Positions 13,701 through 28,080 of a stretch of DNA of 64,000 nucleotides are shown one piece after another (the first letter of the stretch is position 1; each line of letters starts with the position of its first letter). The DNA is taken from the NCBI GenBank assembly GCA_019614645.1, contig JABWDB010000008.1, positions 7,936,001 to 8,000,000 on the forward strand, given 5' to 3'. The stretch comes from Stratiolaelaps scimitus. Taxonomy: Eukaryota; Arthropoda; Arachnida; Mesostigmata; Laelapidae. The position numbers and the translations under genes were made by a program. Under the pieces are notes generated by a model, which saw nothing but the letters and a program-made list of their open reading frames with translations, made no database searches and was not told the DNA's origin.

Positions 13701-16700
13701 TTGGCCGTTCTCGTCCTTCGGGCCATACGGATAACCACTGAGAAATGTCTGACGGGAGGAGTTCTGGGGCGAGCCGCGAAACAAAGGTCGCTTAGGCTAA
13801 AATCACAAGAGCATGCACACGGTAGTTGCACCGGGATTGCAACTCTAATTCCTATGATTTTGCCAGTGATTTTTACTATGTGTGTATTAGTATGATTGTA
13901 AAAGAGCGAGTATTTCTTTATCTTTATTCACTATTGTTGGTTGTTATCATCTCCTCCATTCATTCCAGCGTTTTCAACTTCCCGACATCGCATCTACCTT
14001 GAAAGGACTATTGTCTCTCACGAGCACTTTAAGAAGCAGCGGCTTCCTCTACGACATCCGCTGGTCCTTGTCGACCCTTCGACTGGGGCCATACCTCGGG
14101 CTCATTCAGGGATAAAACAAATTAGTCTGTACCCATTGGCTGTGGTGTCTTCGGTGCTCGGACCTTCGTTGCTCACATCGCAAACACAATGCGTCGTCGT
14201 CATTGCTATTATATATTTCCATAGCTAAACTCTACGTATTCGCAAATTACCTGAATGTTCTTATCTTAAAATGAAAAAAAAACACAAATAATATCGACTA
14301 AATCTGCGAGAGCGAACTGACAGAATGGAAGCCGTGTTTCAAACAGAAAACAATAATAATAAAGACAGCGAAATAATACTACGCTACTCCACGGTATTCA
14401 ACGTACCAGTCAATAGTAGAACTGCAAGGATAGCTGTGCTACCAAGTTGTCCCGGAATGTAATTACTAGAGCTTAAACTCGCCCACCGTTGGAAGTCAGA
14501 ATAATTATCAGATGGATAGAGGGGAATTGTGCAGCGGTTGCATGAGTTAGTGCGAAGGCAGACTAAGGTAATTTATTATCACTGTGGTTATGGTCATGTC
14601 CAGGTGCAGATTCGAAAGAATAAATAGCCAAATGGCCGAGCGCGGACTCCAACTATAGTGAACAGGCATGCTATTAAGAGGAAATTGCTGAGTGTCGTAT
14701 ATCTCGTTAGGGTTCTGTATTGCACAAGCATCCGAGGTCAATCATTGTCGCCATAGATTACGTCGATCCACAGAAGAGATTTTCTCATGGTTGCAAAAAT
14801 GTGCTACACAAACGACTGGATTCTACTTTGATACACTTGGGTCATAAAAAGAGGAGACATCTACCTAGTCTATATGCAGGGATCTACCATGCTGCTGGCA
14901 GACTTGGTATATAATATAAGAGGCGCTGAGACCCTCTGTGAGCCTTGAGGGATCCGCGAGCCCAGCTTTCAATTTAGGCTTTCATCTCTGTTATTCAGCT
15001 GTGTGGAGATTTGGGAGGATTACATGACGTTGCTGCTAGAGCAGTTCGGCGAAATGACACACAATTCCATAGGGTCTCATTTAATTCCTTCCAAAATCCC
15101 TAGTACATGCCTATATGAAGCATTGCACAGCGATCCACACATCATCATTGGCGTGCGCAATTTTACATTTATACATAGCTCTTCCCAAACATCTCTCTTC
15201 ACGTTTCACAACAACAGGAGCAAATGCTTGTGGTCATCAACTCTAGTCAATCCATCTCTTTCGTTTAGATAACTCCCATCGCGGCGTGCCAGTGAAAGCT
15301 GACCAGCTGGTGTTGCTAAACTGAACGAGGTGTCGATACGCGCAACAGGCTGCTTGTCCTGAGTATGATTAGATGTAGTTACCCTACACTCGAATGGGGG
15401 GGGGAAGGCGTAAGGAGAGCCAGAGAGACAGTTGGGTATATTGCCTGTAGCAGCAGCTGTAAAATCTGCCTGGGCACAACAAATCACACAAAAGGCCCAT
15501 ACATGCCCCACAGCCTCGATTCCCTGTCTACCTGACAGAATAGCTTGCTGCCGTTGAGGCTATCAGCGTGCTGGGAACTGAACCCAGAAGGCGATGGAAG
15601 CACGTCGGACATAGTGAGTTGTTGTAAGCTCGGGGTCGAGATAACGCAAGCTAAACGGCTAGGCACTTCTTTTTCTGCTCGTCTGACCCGTTGTTCGATC
15701 ACTCACTTTCGAGCAGGCCAAGCTGCCCGCCTGCGTGCCTGAGTGCCTGGCATTGCCTGTGATGGACATGAGTCCCTTTTGCAGGTTTGAGGAAAGCCGC
15801 CGTGGTAGGAGGGAGCCTTTCCTCGCGGACGTGCATTGTATTGTACTGTTCTGCGGCTTGCTGCACCTGTAACCAGCTGTGTACACAGGTACATAGCTAG
15901 ACAAGCACTATGATGCTGCAGGTGCGTTGGGTAAAGATGATGACGGTCAGACCAGGTACAAAGACGATCCCGCTGTCAGTAGTCTTAATGTGGCCACCTC
16001 ATGGATGGCGCAGACCTCTCTCAGTGGTTTGACGACGGTTGTCTGCTAAGACTACGCCCAGACGCGCGGCTAACCTTTGTTGAGTGGCGGGAGGCCTTTT
16101 GGCAACGTGTTTACCAGCATCAGCTCATCATTGGCGTCATCGCATTGCAAACATCATCGTAGAAAGGAAGATATATACGCAGGGAACAAAGAGTGTGCTT
16201 GTTCCATGTACACAACACAACTAGTTCCTCGGGTAGTAGTGGGATGCTAGACGATCATACTACCATTACGCTTTCCATGGCTGACCCTCAGCTATGGATT
16301 GTTTCGTCTATGGCAGACCTGGATTTAGCTGTATAGCATTGCTTTGAAGGACTACCATAAATACTGTTATTACTACTAGAGAAACTTTTTGAGGATGTTG
16401 TCTCGAAAAGATGAACGTACACTGTCGAGGACCTCTCTTTTGTCAGAGGCGTGCTTTAGATTATTGGGCAACTGCGCGACCGTATTATTATAAGTACCGT
16501 ATAAGGGTACGGTGTGATCCTTAGGTTTGTAATCATGTGTGCGTGACCGACACTCGGAATCCACATTCGATCGATTCGAAACACATGGAACTAGTCGCGA
16601 GTTGCACCTTATTCCGACTACTTGCTTGCTCATTACAGGGAACAAAAGGGACAGTGTCTGTTCACTGTTGTTCTACAGTATCTAACACAGGAATCTAAAA

Positions 16701-17602
16701 TGTACTTTCACTTCATAGGAGTCTAACAAAGATGAGATACCACTAGGAATCCATGTGTTCGTCTTCATCTGCCCGACACATAGGCCCTCCTCCACATTCG
16801 TATGCCTTTTGGGATTGACTGCTGGTGATTTATCCAGGGCCGTGCTACGATTTTCCTAACCGTTGGACGAGATTTCGTAAAAACAGTTTTTTGTGTTAGA
16901 GTACATTCTAGCTTTTGGGAAGCAGTTGAACAGAGAGACCCCCGAATTCGTCGGATCCCGCGAACCGTAGTTCGAAAGTATGGCAAAGACATAAAAGGTT
17001 ACAGTGTGGTCAAACCAAGAATCGCTATGAAATTGATATTTGTCTAATTTTGGTGTTTGCAATCTTGGTCCATGAAAAATTGAACGGGGTCCTTAATGTC
17101 TGCGAACAAGCGATACATATTGTAGGACGTTAACTATATAATTTCACTTGGAGATTATCCTAACGAGGTCCGAAACCCACTCACACTTGATGAGTGTCTC
17201 CCGTTGCTCTTACCAACTCTGTTGCTTACCGTACAACAATCGGGGCAAGCCGTTAGCGAAAAAAGGAACCACACATCGTGTTTTGATGGGAGATGCGGTA
17301 GTTGTATATACCTGTTGAACAACACGACCTTATTAGTTGCTCTAACAAGATATTGTACAAACCCATTGGTTTTCACGTACACCACCCCATTGGCTACCAA
17401 GAGACAGCGTATATCCTACGGATGGTAGCGGAGACTGGGGGCAGAACTATATGATCACGTTATAACTAGGACTTCATAGGTGGAAGAAGGCAACTCTTCT
17501 CAGGCAACCGATGATAACACGTCTGCCCGAGGGTAACAGCAACATGAAGTACTGTTTTTCTCTGTCATCTCCTTGGCCTATAGCTAGAGGTGCATTTGAA
17601 TA

Positions 17603-17605
<3 letters not shown>

Positions 17606-17670
<65 letters not shown>
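17606..17670. repeat. (TA)n microsatellite, 65 bp
   Basis: An alternating AT run with one G at 17656. Overlapping ORFs encode only Tyr-Ile repeats. Confidence 0.97.
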
Positions 17671-18810
17671 CAGAATTCAAGCAAGCAAGAAAATGAGGGA
17701 CACCCATGCCCCATCTACATGCCTTTCACCCGTTGTTCACGTGCTTCATATATGATAGCCTACGTCTGTTGACGAAAGCACGAGAGGGATTTGCCGACGA
17801 CCTCCACCCACCAGCCTCCAGATCCCTTGTGCCCTCCCTGAAGCACCGGGTAGGTTCAGTGTCTGCTAACATTTCGCAGAGTCTACACCATCGATCTTTA
17901 AGCTGGCCCCGGTAATGCTGAGACCCCGTCCCGCCCGGCTATACGCTCCCAGTCGCTGTCGTCGCACAGCTACCGAAGCTAGTCCTCCTAATGCATCGCC
18001 GCGTCCATTGCGAAGCCGCATGTGGTGGCTGAAACGGTCAGCGCCGGATATCCGATATGATTCTTATTGATGGTCCCCCAAAGGAAGAGACCCTCGTGCC
18101 TTCTAGCTCTAGTGAACGGGTGGGCGCCGGAGAAGGGGTCTCCTGGACGGACAACGGGGACGTGGATTCCCATGAGTGCTTGGTTGGGGTTGCTACGGGA
18201 TTTCGGCGAGTTCTAACCGCCGCCTGCGCAGGACAACCTCTAGCAATGAAAGCACGCATGGTAGACAGCCTCGATTCTGGGTGATGAAGGGAATGAGCTT
18301 GGCCTGTTCTGCTGTTTAACGAAGACTCCATGGCTTTTCCACTTGGTGCAAGTTTGCCTGTCCACGAGTTGTTGGTACGAGTTGTGCCAATAGCAATAAC
18401 TATGCGGAAGCAGAAACAAGAAGGCCGAACTAGAATATGTCTTCGCTCTTTCTTTCCACTGATCTCTAATCCGAACAGTTTTCAGGCTACTCTATATTCT
18501 CCTCTCGCTCTCTCTGATCTCTATTTCTGCACAACTTGAGCTGTCGCAAATCGATTTGTGACACATCTATTTGTCGAAGGCTTAACGCAGAGCGAACTCG
18601 GAAATTCCTTCTTTCTGGTTGACTTGTGTGTATGCGATACTTATGCTTAGTGGCCATGTTAATCACGTGGACAGTTCACGTTTTTACCTTTGCGTAAAAA
18701 TTAATGAAATAATCTTGTAAGCGAAACATCAAAGGATTCTTTCCATTTGTCTGCCCCAAGTGTCCTCTAAACATCCCTGGATTGTTCTGTCTCTCAAGTG
18801 ACTTAGAAGA

Positions 18811-18857
18811 CTCTCTCTCTCTCTCTATATATATATATAGAGAAAGAGAGAGAGAGA
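18811..18857. repeat. (CT)n-(TA)n-(GA)n palindromic microsatellite
   Basis: A CT run, a TA run and then a GA run (with a single extra A near 18843) form a near-perfect inverted repeat capable of a stem over most of its length. Confidence 0.92.
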
Positions 18858-20599
18858 TAAAGGCAATGCGGCGTGGAGTACCTTCTCGGACTGACTTGTT
18901 GATTGCGTCCTGGACAAGAGTGAATTTTGTTTTTACTCAAGAGCAATGACGGAATTCAGCATATTATAAAAACCGACCGGACATAGATCTATGAACGGAG
19001 TATAGATGGCATGACTGTTATCGATCAGAACTATCGCTCTCGGACCTTTTGAGCACACATATCGTCTTTCTAACAAAACGCAAATCAGGAAAACGCTGAT
19101 ATTAGAAACGAATACATTTGAATGCACTCCATATATTGGACCCATAGTACGCTCGCCAAATACTAGACCTTTGGCGAAGTCCTAAACTCTGGTAGGTCAT
19201 GCGTCTCAAAGAGAGTCGCAAACTAAGCTCCACCTGACGCGAAGATCCATAACGTCAGAACACCATACACACCCGCCTCATCGGTCTCTAGTGTATTACT
19301 CTGCCAGCGCCACAAGACAGGCAAAGATATTCTCCCTACCTCCAGGAAAAGGATCCAATCCAATATAACGAAACCGACAACGAATCCTACCTTTACGTGG
19401 CCTTTGCGTCACTTCACCAACGAAGGTGAGTGCATACCCACAGGGCAAATCGAATCGCAGGGTCGTCGAACGTATAATACATAGCAAGCTGGTTAACGGC
19501 ATACGATCGTTGCAAGCTGTGGATGCCGGCACAACCGGATCTCCGAAAGGAGCCTAAATCACTTCCGTGTGCGCGAACGAAAGGCAAAGTCGTAATCCCA
19601 TACTCGTATTCCTTCTATAATGCGTGTAGTCCTTGCACGGAAAATACATAATATAATAGTTGGAGACTCCGCATGGCACAACCAAACAACAATAAAGGTT
19701 ACGGATTTTTCAAACAGATTGAAACTGCGTGTTAGCTGTCAATTTTTGTGTGCCTCGTATCGAACTTCTGAACGACTAACAGTTTGAACTATTGAACATA
19801 ATACAGGATTATTAAGGGTGAGATTGAGGCATGGTGATCCGGACTATTTACCGATCTGGTAGCGACCCATTCACCTTCATTCATAAAGGGTTAGTATAGA
19901 AATCGATTATAATACAATACAATAACACAATACAAATATAGCTTATGATTGAAAGGGATGTGTGACTTGACAGGGCTCGACGATTTATATATATTTATAT
20001 ATAATAACCATGCGAAGGGAGAATATTGTGCGATACCACTGACGTTGTATTCTTCGCTTTTCTGTCAGATCTGTAGGTGCCGATCACAGTACATGTGCGG
20101 CTGGCACGCGAGCACTCATTTCGTTCCGTCGTTCACAGTAGGAGAAATATCAACAGGAGGGAGGCATTCGATCAGATGCGTGATCTGATCTGAGAGTGCC
20201 AGATGAGCAACGTCGTGTCGTGTAGTCTCGTACCGTAGCGGCGACCAACATCGGAGAACAGAAGTACGCGCGCCAACTGTTCAAGCTTCTGGACGTACGA
20301 GTGTGGTGTGTTGTTGGGCATGCAACCTTGTCCCGCATAGACCCAAGGAGGAAGCTATTATACATATATCGGCTTTCTCCCGACTAGCCTTTAACTTGTG
20401 CTGAAAGTGAGTCAATAGCCGTTTTCCAACAAGGGCAGAACAAAGTAAGGGCTAGGCCCTCATCGAGGCCCCCAAAAAAGAAAAGAGCATCACTAAGTGA
20501 TGCATTTGTGATGTCGCCGCGGGCACCTTCCGGTGCCGCGATTTCCTTTGCCTAGGAGATGCACTTATCATATGTAGGCATCGTGGCAGTACAGGGCAT

Positions 20600-21420
20600 A
20601 GCATTTTGGGCTGGTGGTGCGAAGAGCAACGGCGAAAACCACTGAGTTGGGCCAACAGGGCAGGCCGCTCTTCTACCTCCAGAGGGAGGCAAGGTCGCGT
20701 ATGACCTGGCGGTTACTGGAGCTATGCTGCCGAAAGAGCGAGGTCGCAGGGGAGCTCGAGGTGTGTCAAAACTCAAGGGACACGCCGGGAGGGGGAGACA
20801 ACTTTCAGACTAAGGCAGCAAACATTACGATCAGACTACGCCTAGGAGAAGGCCAAGGACCTCAGGGAAAGGAGGGAAGTCCGGGGCATGCATGGGACGG
20901 AAATAAAGGGGATGATTCAACGCAAGGACGAAGACGTCATTCTCAGAGTTCGGGAACGCTCCGAGGACGCCGGGAAAACGCTAGCTGAGAAGATCGAGTG
21001 CCAGCTAGGGGTCGCAATGGTCCACAAACCGAAAGCAGGGGCACCCACGAGGCCGATCGCACTGTGGGGGTGGACCCGTTGCTGGATCAGACCGAGTTGG
21101 CCAGGAAGCTTAGATCTGAGCCTATGTATTCGGCCTGGGCAGGAGCGAGGGAGTCTAGGTAACCGAGCCCAGGCTAGCGGCGCGCTTGCATATCTGGTTC
21201 TCGGTGCCAGCTTGGATGGCGGCCAGATCACTGGAAATCGGGACCGTCAGGATCGGCACCAAGTGGGGAAGGACCAGCGAGTTGGTAAGCCGCAGGTCTG
21301 CTTCCGATGCCAGGGGCCGACCACCAGGCGAGAGAATGCCCGCAGGCCAACCATGGACACCGGGCCTGCTTCAGATGCCTGCTTGCAAAGAATGAGCCCG
21401 TTACTTACACCAACCCAGCT
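20600..21420 (+). mobile_element. R1-type LINE ORF1 (gag-like, zinc knuckle) relic
   Basis: A GC-rich plus-strand stretch contains an ORF1-like order. A segment around 20906-21000 (KGMIQRKDEDVILRV..., then AEKI..QLG) resembles the conserved partner-and-RNA-binding region of R1/TRAS ORF1 proteins. It is followed by MAARSLEIGTVRIG (about 21216-21260) and then a CCHC knuckle: Cys codons at 21299 and 21308, His at 21322, Cys at 21337. A second CxxC follows at 21367 and 21376. One base appears to be missing inside the first knuckle (around 21317), and other frame changes occur upstream. No endonuclease or reverse transcriptase follows, so the copy is truncated at the 3' side. ORF1 proteins normally package the element's RNA. 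Confidence 0.62.
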
Positions 21421-21429
21421 TAGAAATCG

Positions 21430-24400
21430 GATTCAAAGATTTTCGGTTACAGTCGTTTTGTTTCAGTTATTCAGTTCTCCTAATAACCAAAAAATTATGT
21501 AAATAATACCGTTTCCAGGGATCGGTAGCATTCGAAATAATCCATGAGACGACACTGCCTTTTCGCTATTATTTTTACGAGAACTTAAGCGTTGTGATAA
21601 GGCTACAGTTCCCTTAATAAACCAAGCCTTGTATTGTACTGTCCTCTCGTACCCTCCTACACGTCTTCGCGTTATCTCGCGAGAGCTAAGTTACTTAAAC
21701 GAACCAACTCAACTTACCGATGATTCCAGTTATTGTGTGACCTTGCTACAGTTATAACATTAGTCTATAACATTAGTTTCACTTACCTCATTGTTTTGTT
21801 TTAGCAACCCCCTTGATTTACTGTGGTTACTCAGTTCACCTTGTTACTTAGTCATTCTGCTGCTGCAGTTATCGCCTGTATAAAGGGCAAGCATAATGAA
21901 GCATGAACGAATGACCTTGGACGTGCAGCAAGAACCCAGAGTGGAGGATCCAACATGTTTGTCTAACCGGCACTTGAATCTAGCCATCTGCCTTAACAAT
22001 ACCGGAGGGAACAATTTTCCAGCATCCGCTCGTATGATGAGGAATAGGTCATCCAAGATCACATGCAGTAACAGCAAAACCAAAGCACCAGAAGCCAACA
22101 TATCTTTGACATCTTACTAGAGTGCATGTTATGTAACATTTACAAACATATCTTTACACAAGCCCATTCATAGTCCATTGGGTGAGGTTGGGACCAAATG
22201 ACCAGTTTCGTCGTGTTCACTGAGTGGGCGTGTAGCCAGGAGACGTTCGCACCGAAAGAAGAGCGAACTCAATTTGTCACTGTTGAGTAAATTGCAAAGT
22301 TTTGCTCCGTTAGAGTAATGCGCTCCCGCGTGTCTTCTGGGTGTCGCTCCCGAAAAAATACCCCATTGTCAATCGGAAAATCATTGACTACCCGCTGTAG
22401 TTAGACGGCTGGGCCCCAACATATTACCATCACTTCAGCTAATACAGATGACGCCCTCGAAAGTCCCAAAAATATACTCGGGAACACTGTTGTAAATCAG
22501 TATCGATATCAAGACGTCCACGAAGTCGAGGCCACTTTCGATTCTTTTAATGGCTGTCTGATATATACTACATCCGCGAGTGGAACGATGTACCCTGAAA
22601 CAATATCATGAACATACAAGTATTATATGATATAATAATATTATATGTCAATCGGCTGCTTCTCTGTAGCCGTCGATGAGTCATAAAATGATCTCGTAAC
22701 TCAAAGTTGAGACATTTCAATTCACGCGTTTTCTCCGCGCAAATCGCCGCAGCTCGAGCATGAATCAACGGAACATGACGGGTATTATTCGTGGCGATTA
22801 AATTCGATTTTCCCAGGCAGCATTTTAGGCGGATGCATCAAAGGCGAACACAAATGCCAGCCAATCATTTTTCTATGCCCACCGAGGTTTACCATTGTGT
22901 TGCAGTGAAGACGTAAACGAAAGGTTCAAGGGAGAAGAACGCCACGTTTAATTGCTTGCCATTCTATGGCTGTTTTGGTAACACTGTTGTTCTCATTGCC
23001 ATGGAGGGAGGCTAATCTTCCTATGGCAATGCTGCAACATTGCCTCGATGGGTGTCCCATGACAGCCACTGAGGAAACAGGTATCAGTACTTCTTTTGTC
23101 TATTGTGGTCTTTTCTAAGCTTGCACAAAGGTAATCAAGGTGTTCCCATGTGGCCGAGCTGGGGCATCAGGACGACCCGCGGCCATCTATCGCCATAACA
23201 TAATACGGAGGATTTTTCAAGCTAGATGTCTTCTCACGATAGCAAAAATCCATTTCAGCACAAGGGACGTAATTGTGTCTGTTCGTTATGTAGTAGATAC
23301 AATGTTATTGCAGCGCTTAACATATTTGCTGCTCGTAGTAGTCGAATGACATTCGAGCGTTCGAACTGCATTTGAATCTGGTGTAAAATGTATGATGTCT
23401 CTGTTTGTTTTGCTATTTTCTTAGGGGATTTCTACAAACGTTCCTCAAATTTTCTTATGAATTAAATGCAAGTCTCATGACGTGTAAAGTACTTTTGTGT
23501 ATAAAATTCAACTTGGAAGGAAAAAGGACGGACAAATTCCTGCTTCTAGTGACACGATTTGACGATTTCCGATCCTGCTCGTGTGGGCAATAAAGATCTC
23601 TTACTGCTGATTCACAACTCTCACGAGGGACCTCGCCGAGCAAGCTGCGTTAATAGGCCTCATCGAGCCCTGCCATAAGAGGGTTAGCCGTCTGCAGAAC
23701 ATCATCACAGCGTTGTGATTCCTAGCTGAAGCCTTACTTGAACACTTTGAACTAATCCACCGTGCAATCTGGTTATAATTCTAGCACAGGCATTTTTTCG
23801 GAAATTTCAACAGTTGTGTTGGATATGCCCTTCTTGGACAGTAGTCCGAAAAGCTTTCACCTTATAATCAAACCATTTAATATCCTCATCCTCCTGGTCT
23901 ACCGAGATGCGCGGAATTTTCAGTGACCCTAAACGCAGAACGCGATGCCAGAGTAAGCATTCAAAAAAAATTATTCAGCGCTCAGCTGGCAGGACCAATG
24001 GTTTAAGAACCGCCCGATATTCTTTTAAATTTCTTAGTTGTTGATCCAATAAAGGTCCCTTCTGTTTTTTTATTTTTATCATTTTTATCTTATATTTTTA
24101 AGCGACGAGGGGGAAATGCTCTTCGCATGAGGAAACTCCTTCTGCTAGTTCAAATAAATCATAAAAACCTCGAAGCCCTTTTGCCTACTAGACTTGCCTA
24201 GTTCCTTACTTTTTCGATACGCGTAAGCTTATGACATCTGACATCTGACTAGCTTAGTTTCAAGGCAACGACCTTTGTCGTCTCCCACCTTGACTAAGGT
24301 CGTCAACAGGAACTGCACAGTATACCAGACATGTTCAACTGGTCATGCCACATTTTGCACTACTTTTGATGATGTTCTTCGAACATTTTAATCATGTGCG

Positions 24401-27400
24401 ATTCACTCGACAGTGTGGCGGTCTGTATTGAAGCCAGTGTGGCGTCAATGTATGGAGCGCTCATAGGTGCGCTATACCATTTTTACGATGATCGAGCTAA
24501 AGGAAAATGGAAACGTGTTGAGGGATTGTCAGAACCCCAATGGATTTGCTACACCTGTGCATGACGACAGACAGATAGGTCTGATAGGGAAATAAGTTCT
24601 CACTTTTCAGACATGAGACGATTTTTTTTGCTGACTTTACGATATCGAAGCTTAGCGAAGCCCCGGCGAGATAAGTCCAACGATACGAAAAGCGTATCAG
24701 AAATAATCATTTGGAAGGAGTCCTCCGAGTCGTTCCGTTCTCCGTGCACAAATATCAGGACGTAAATTGGAATCATAGCAGTATGTACGAGATACCACAA
24801 AGGCGGTAGGGTTCTTAGCATCGTGTCAGGAAGCCCCGACGAAGATAGGAGCATTCGATTTGTTCCTCCTATAGTGTACGAGGACGTCTACTAAATCGAC
24901 GGCAAATCCACAGGGACTAAACTTCGGAGGATCAAGGAGGATCCAAGAAACCTAAAATCCGGGATCAGTTCCCCCGCGAAAACTTGACCTGAACATATTT
25001 CGTCAGTTCAACACCTTCAGCTTCAGACTTTTCAATGTCATCAGTGCCATGCATGGCTTGTACGCCTATGGTATCAAAGGATTATAACAGCAAACCATTG
25101 GCTGGGAGTATCGAGTCCCATACCTGGCGAAAATGAAGCTTGCGACTGTCAAACGCGTTAACTTTGTCATGAAAATTTCCCATTATCGGAGTCATTATTT
25201 CCCGAATCGTCATCAATTGATTAATTGCAGTTCTTCTTCCCGAATTCAGCTGCATGCTAACCCAATGGGGCTGAGTAACTACGCTGAATGGGGACTTCTA
25301 TATGAGAGTGCAACAAAGTGCACGTTGAGATACTCAAACGAGAAGTGGAAACTGGCGGCTCCGGTGGGTTCGTCTATGGTCACTGGATCTATTCTGGACC
25401 AAAAACATGTCCTCGTTAAATTGTATCGAATTTTCAACAGACTGAGTACACGAAGCACATAGATCATTAGACAATTATTAGCACAAACAACACAGGAATT
25501 TCAGTTCAGTTGCTCACCACAGTGATCATCACAACGGTGGCTTTGATTTCTAATCTGCTTTAAGAACCCACATATCCGTTTGAAGCTACGTTGTGATTGA
25601 CGACACATGCGTTACAAACAACGTATTGACAACGTATTGATTCGCGACTTTCATCTCGCCAAAGAAAATCGATCCTCGCATATTGTCTCTCGTTGTGCAG
25701 TTTCATGAACAAACGCAGTCATTTTGAAGGTCTCATCCCTTAAGTCCCACAGTTGTTACTCGCTTAAACAGATTGTACTCGTTGAGTGGTTCACGCGGCA
25801 TGCCTCTCAAATGTGTCCACCATTCACGTCGCATGACGTTAGTTACAGCTTGTCCAAGGCCTTCTCTTAAATCTTATTACCATAGGCAACTTTATATAGT
25901 ATATTGGCATATTGTGACTGTGCACTGGTGGAGGTTAATCACATCGCCGTCTTCGCGTGACGTACGGGCATTTACGTGCCCTCGGAACGATGTCTATACC
26001 TCTCCTACTACTCGATTCCCCAAGGAAGGTGTACACGGTCTTTTGATAAACCGGCCTTTAAAACCCACCCGCTCGCGCACTAATTATACTTCTCATGCTA
26101 TTTCCTTGTGGGTGTGTGATACTAGAAACGTATTTCGAGAATAACAACGTAACTTCTTACGCGCGTATATATGTGCACGAGGATTGTGAGATCTGGCGGC
26201 AGATAGCGCCACCTCATTCCGTTCATCGTATGATTCTCGTATGCGTTGATCAACGATCAACCGTGCTGATTTTCTTCTCGTTGAATGAAGAGTTTACCTG
26301 AAAAATGTAGACTAGTCACAACAGAACTAATGTTTCTGTCACCAGCGACAAAAAAAGGGTCCACCCTGACGAGGATAACGAACGCTCGCTCGTCAAACTC
26401 GATCAATCAATCGTACCTACATGATACACAGCTGCTCAAGCTCGTACTTACGCCGACGGCCGACAAAGATCTATATACGTGGCTACTGGATAGATCCCCA
26501 CCCTTGATGGTGAGTAGGGCCCGTATATCAACTCTGCAATAGAGTAGCATCCAAAGGGGGACTTCGGTCTTGGTAAGAATCCTCCTATGGGAAAGGGTCC
26601 GATTCGGAGAGCGGAGAGGGCCAGGCTGAGGGCCCTCACCCAGCCTCGTGGCCACCGTACTGGCCGTGATCAAGTCACCATCGTATCACTTCGGCTACGA
26701 AGTGGGTCGTAATAGGTCGCGAGGTGGTCATCTCAATATATATACATATATATATATATGTATATATATATGTGTGTGCGTGTGCTACCTACTATGTTTT
26801 GGCCAGTACATAGACAACGGCACAGTGTGCCTGCGTGGCTTCGTGATATTAGAGCATGATTCGTTGCGTCTGAATAACGAGAGGAGATTGAGTAAAAACG
26901 TCACCACTACGATTGTGTTCGACCACTCGACGACGACTAACAGTATACCAACAGCGCAAGGCTTCTCTCTGCTGAAATAGTGCTTTTTCTCTAAGATGTG
27001 AATGTGCTTACCGCCGCCGTGCGACCTGTCCAATGTTATTATTGCTGGCGTTGATATTGTGATTGATGGCATTGATGTGTACTCCACTATTTTTGACAGA
27101 TGCGATTGCTAAAAACCATATGACGTGAGGTCGGCCAGTTCGTACGAACGGTGCCGTCGTCTTGTCGTATATGGCCAAACCCGGTCAACAACCAACACCA
27201 GAGGATAACGTTGACTATAGTGTATCTCTCTTTTGTTCACCGATGCAGCGATGTGTTTCATCCGAGTTCTGCTCCGAAGCTCTTTGCCACAGATGAACAG
27301 CTGAAGTGATAGCAAGCGAAGACTGCCTCCTCGCTGGGCGTTATCCTTCGGCAGGCCGCGCTTTCAGAAGCATCAATGCAGCCACCGTACTCGACGATGG

Positions 27401-27960
27401 TAGGTAAAGCAGCACCCGGCTTAGTGGACAACAATCTAACCCGATAGAATCCAACTGCGTACTCAGTACAGAGTTATTGGAAATTTTCTTGTAAACGGTA
27501 GTGTTACATTACATCATCGGGCCCAGCTGTTAGTTAATGCAGATCTTGGTGTACCTCGTATAATGGACATATATGAGTCGCACCCTATCGATTAATGGGT
27601 TTTAGCCAATGTCACTCGGGGAGCTGGCGGGTTCGAAGACGGCATCGAAGGCCTTCCCGTAACTAACAGACAGTTTCGCCTACCCAATGATATATACAAT
27701 TGATATTCGGGTCTTCTTTCGGGTCTTTACAAAGACATAGCTTACGTTAGTGGCTCGTTGGCCGCTGCGCAACAGCTGACAGGAACCAAACTTCAGGTTA
27801 AACTGATTTTAAAAAATATATTGACTCTTAGTTTTGTGCTCCTTCAAACAAGTGTGGTATTTAAGAAGATAATATGAAACGACGGGTAATTATAGAGGTG
27901 TACTCATACCGGATAATACATCTAGTCTACGATGCGAGGTCCCACCGGGATTGCGGTGCT
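21430..27960. other. Spacer with no supported gene
   Basis: No recognisable coding sequence or RNA gene. It includes a small tandem (tataacattagt twice near 21755-21780) and AT-rich palindromic sequence near 22623-22650. A GC-richer patch at 26450-26720 has no clear identity. Confidence 0.55.
26736..26785. repeat. (TA)n / (TG)n compound microsatellite
   Basis: TA runs interrupted by C and G (tacata, tgtata) pass into a short gtgtgtgcgtgtg run. Confidence 0.9.
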
Positions 27961-27964
27961 CGAA

Positions 27965-28080
27965 CTCAAGGGCCTTGTTCGACGAGTGTGTCTTAAAGTC
28001 GTAGCTGCACTTGTCAGGCCTGCCTTCGAATAGTATATAATACCCCATGTATGCCCTCGAGCTTCGAGTGTGGCATTCCG
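27965..28080 (+). pseudogene. Possible LINE scrap (LVRPxxEY motif)
   Basis: A plus-strand frame gives LKVVAALVRPAFE, a stop, then YIIPHVCPRASS. This resembles the common LINE/retroelement motif LxxxLVRPxLEYxxxVW. It is one motif with an internal stop, so the call is weak. Confidence 0.25.

Larger units (their letters stand above)
9810..20590. other. Spacer with no supported gene
   Basis: Holds microsatellites at 10457, 17606 and 18811 and the family 2 repeat at 13650. The region 11560-12590 is free of notable ORFs. The minus-strand 197-codon ORF at 10956-11549 resembles nothing I know. Confidence 0.55.

Noticed and set aside
15545..15600. Possible minus-strand box B (GGTTCAGTTCC)
   Set aside because: It matches box B, but no box A or alignment to the other repeat copies could be seen.
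17474..17772. Tyr-Ile repeat ORFs
   Set aside because: These are translations of a (TA)n microsatellite. The same applies at 28380-28700, 39287-39541 and 51181-51452.
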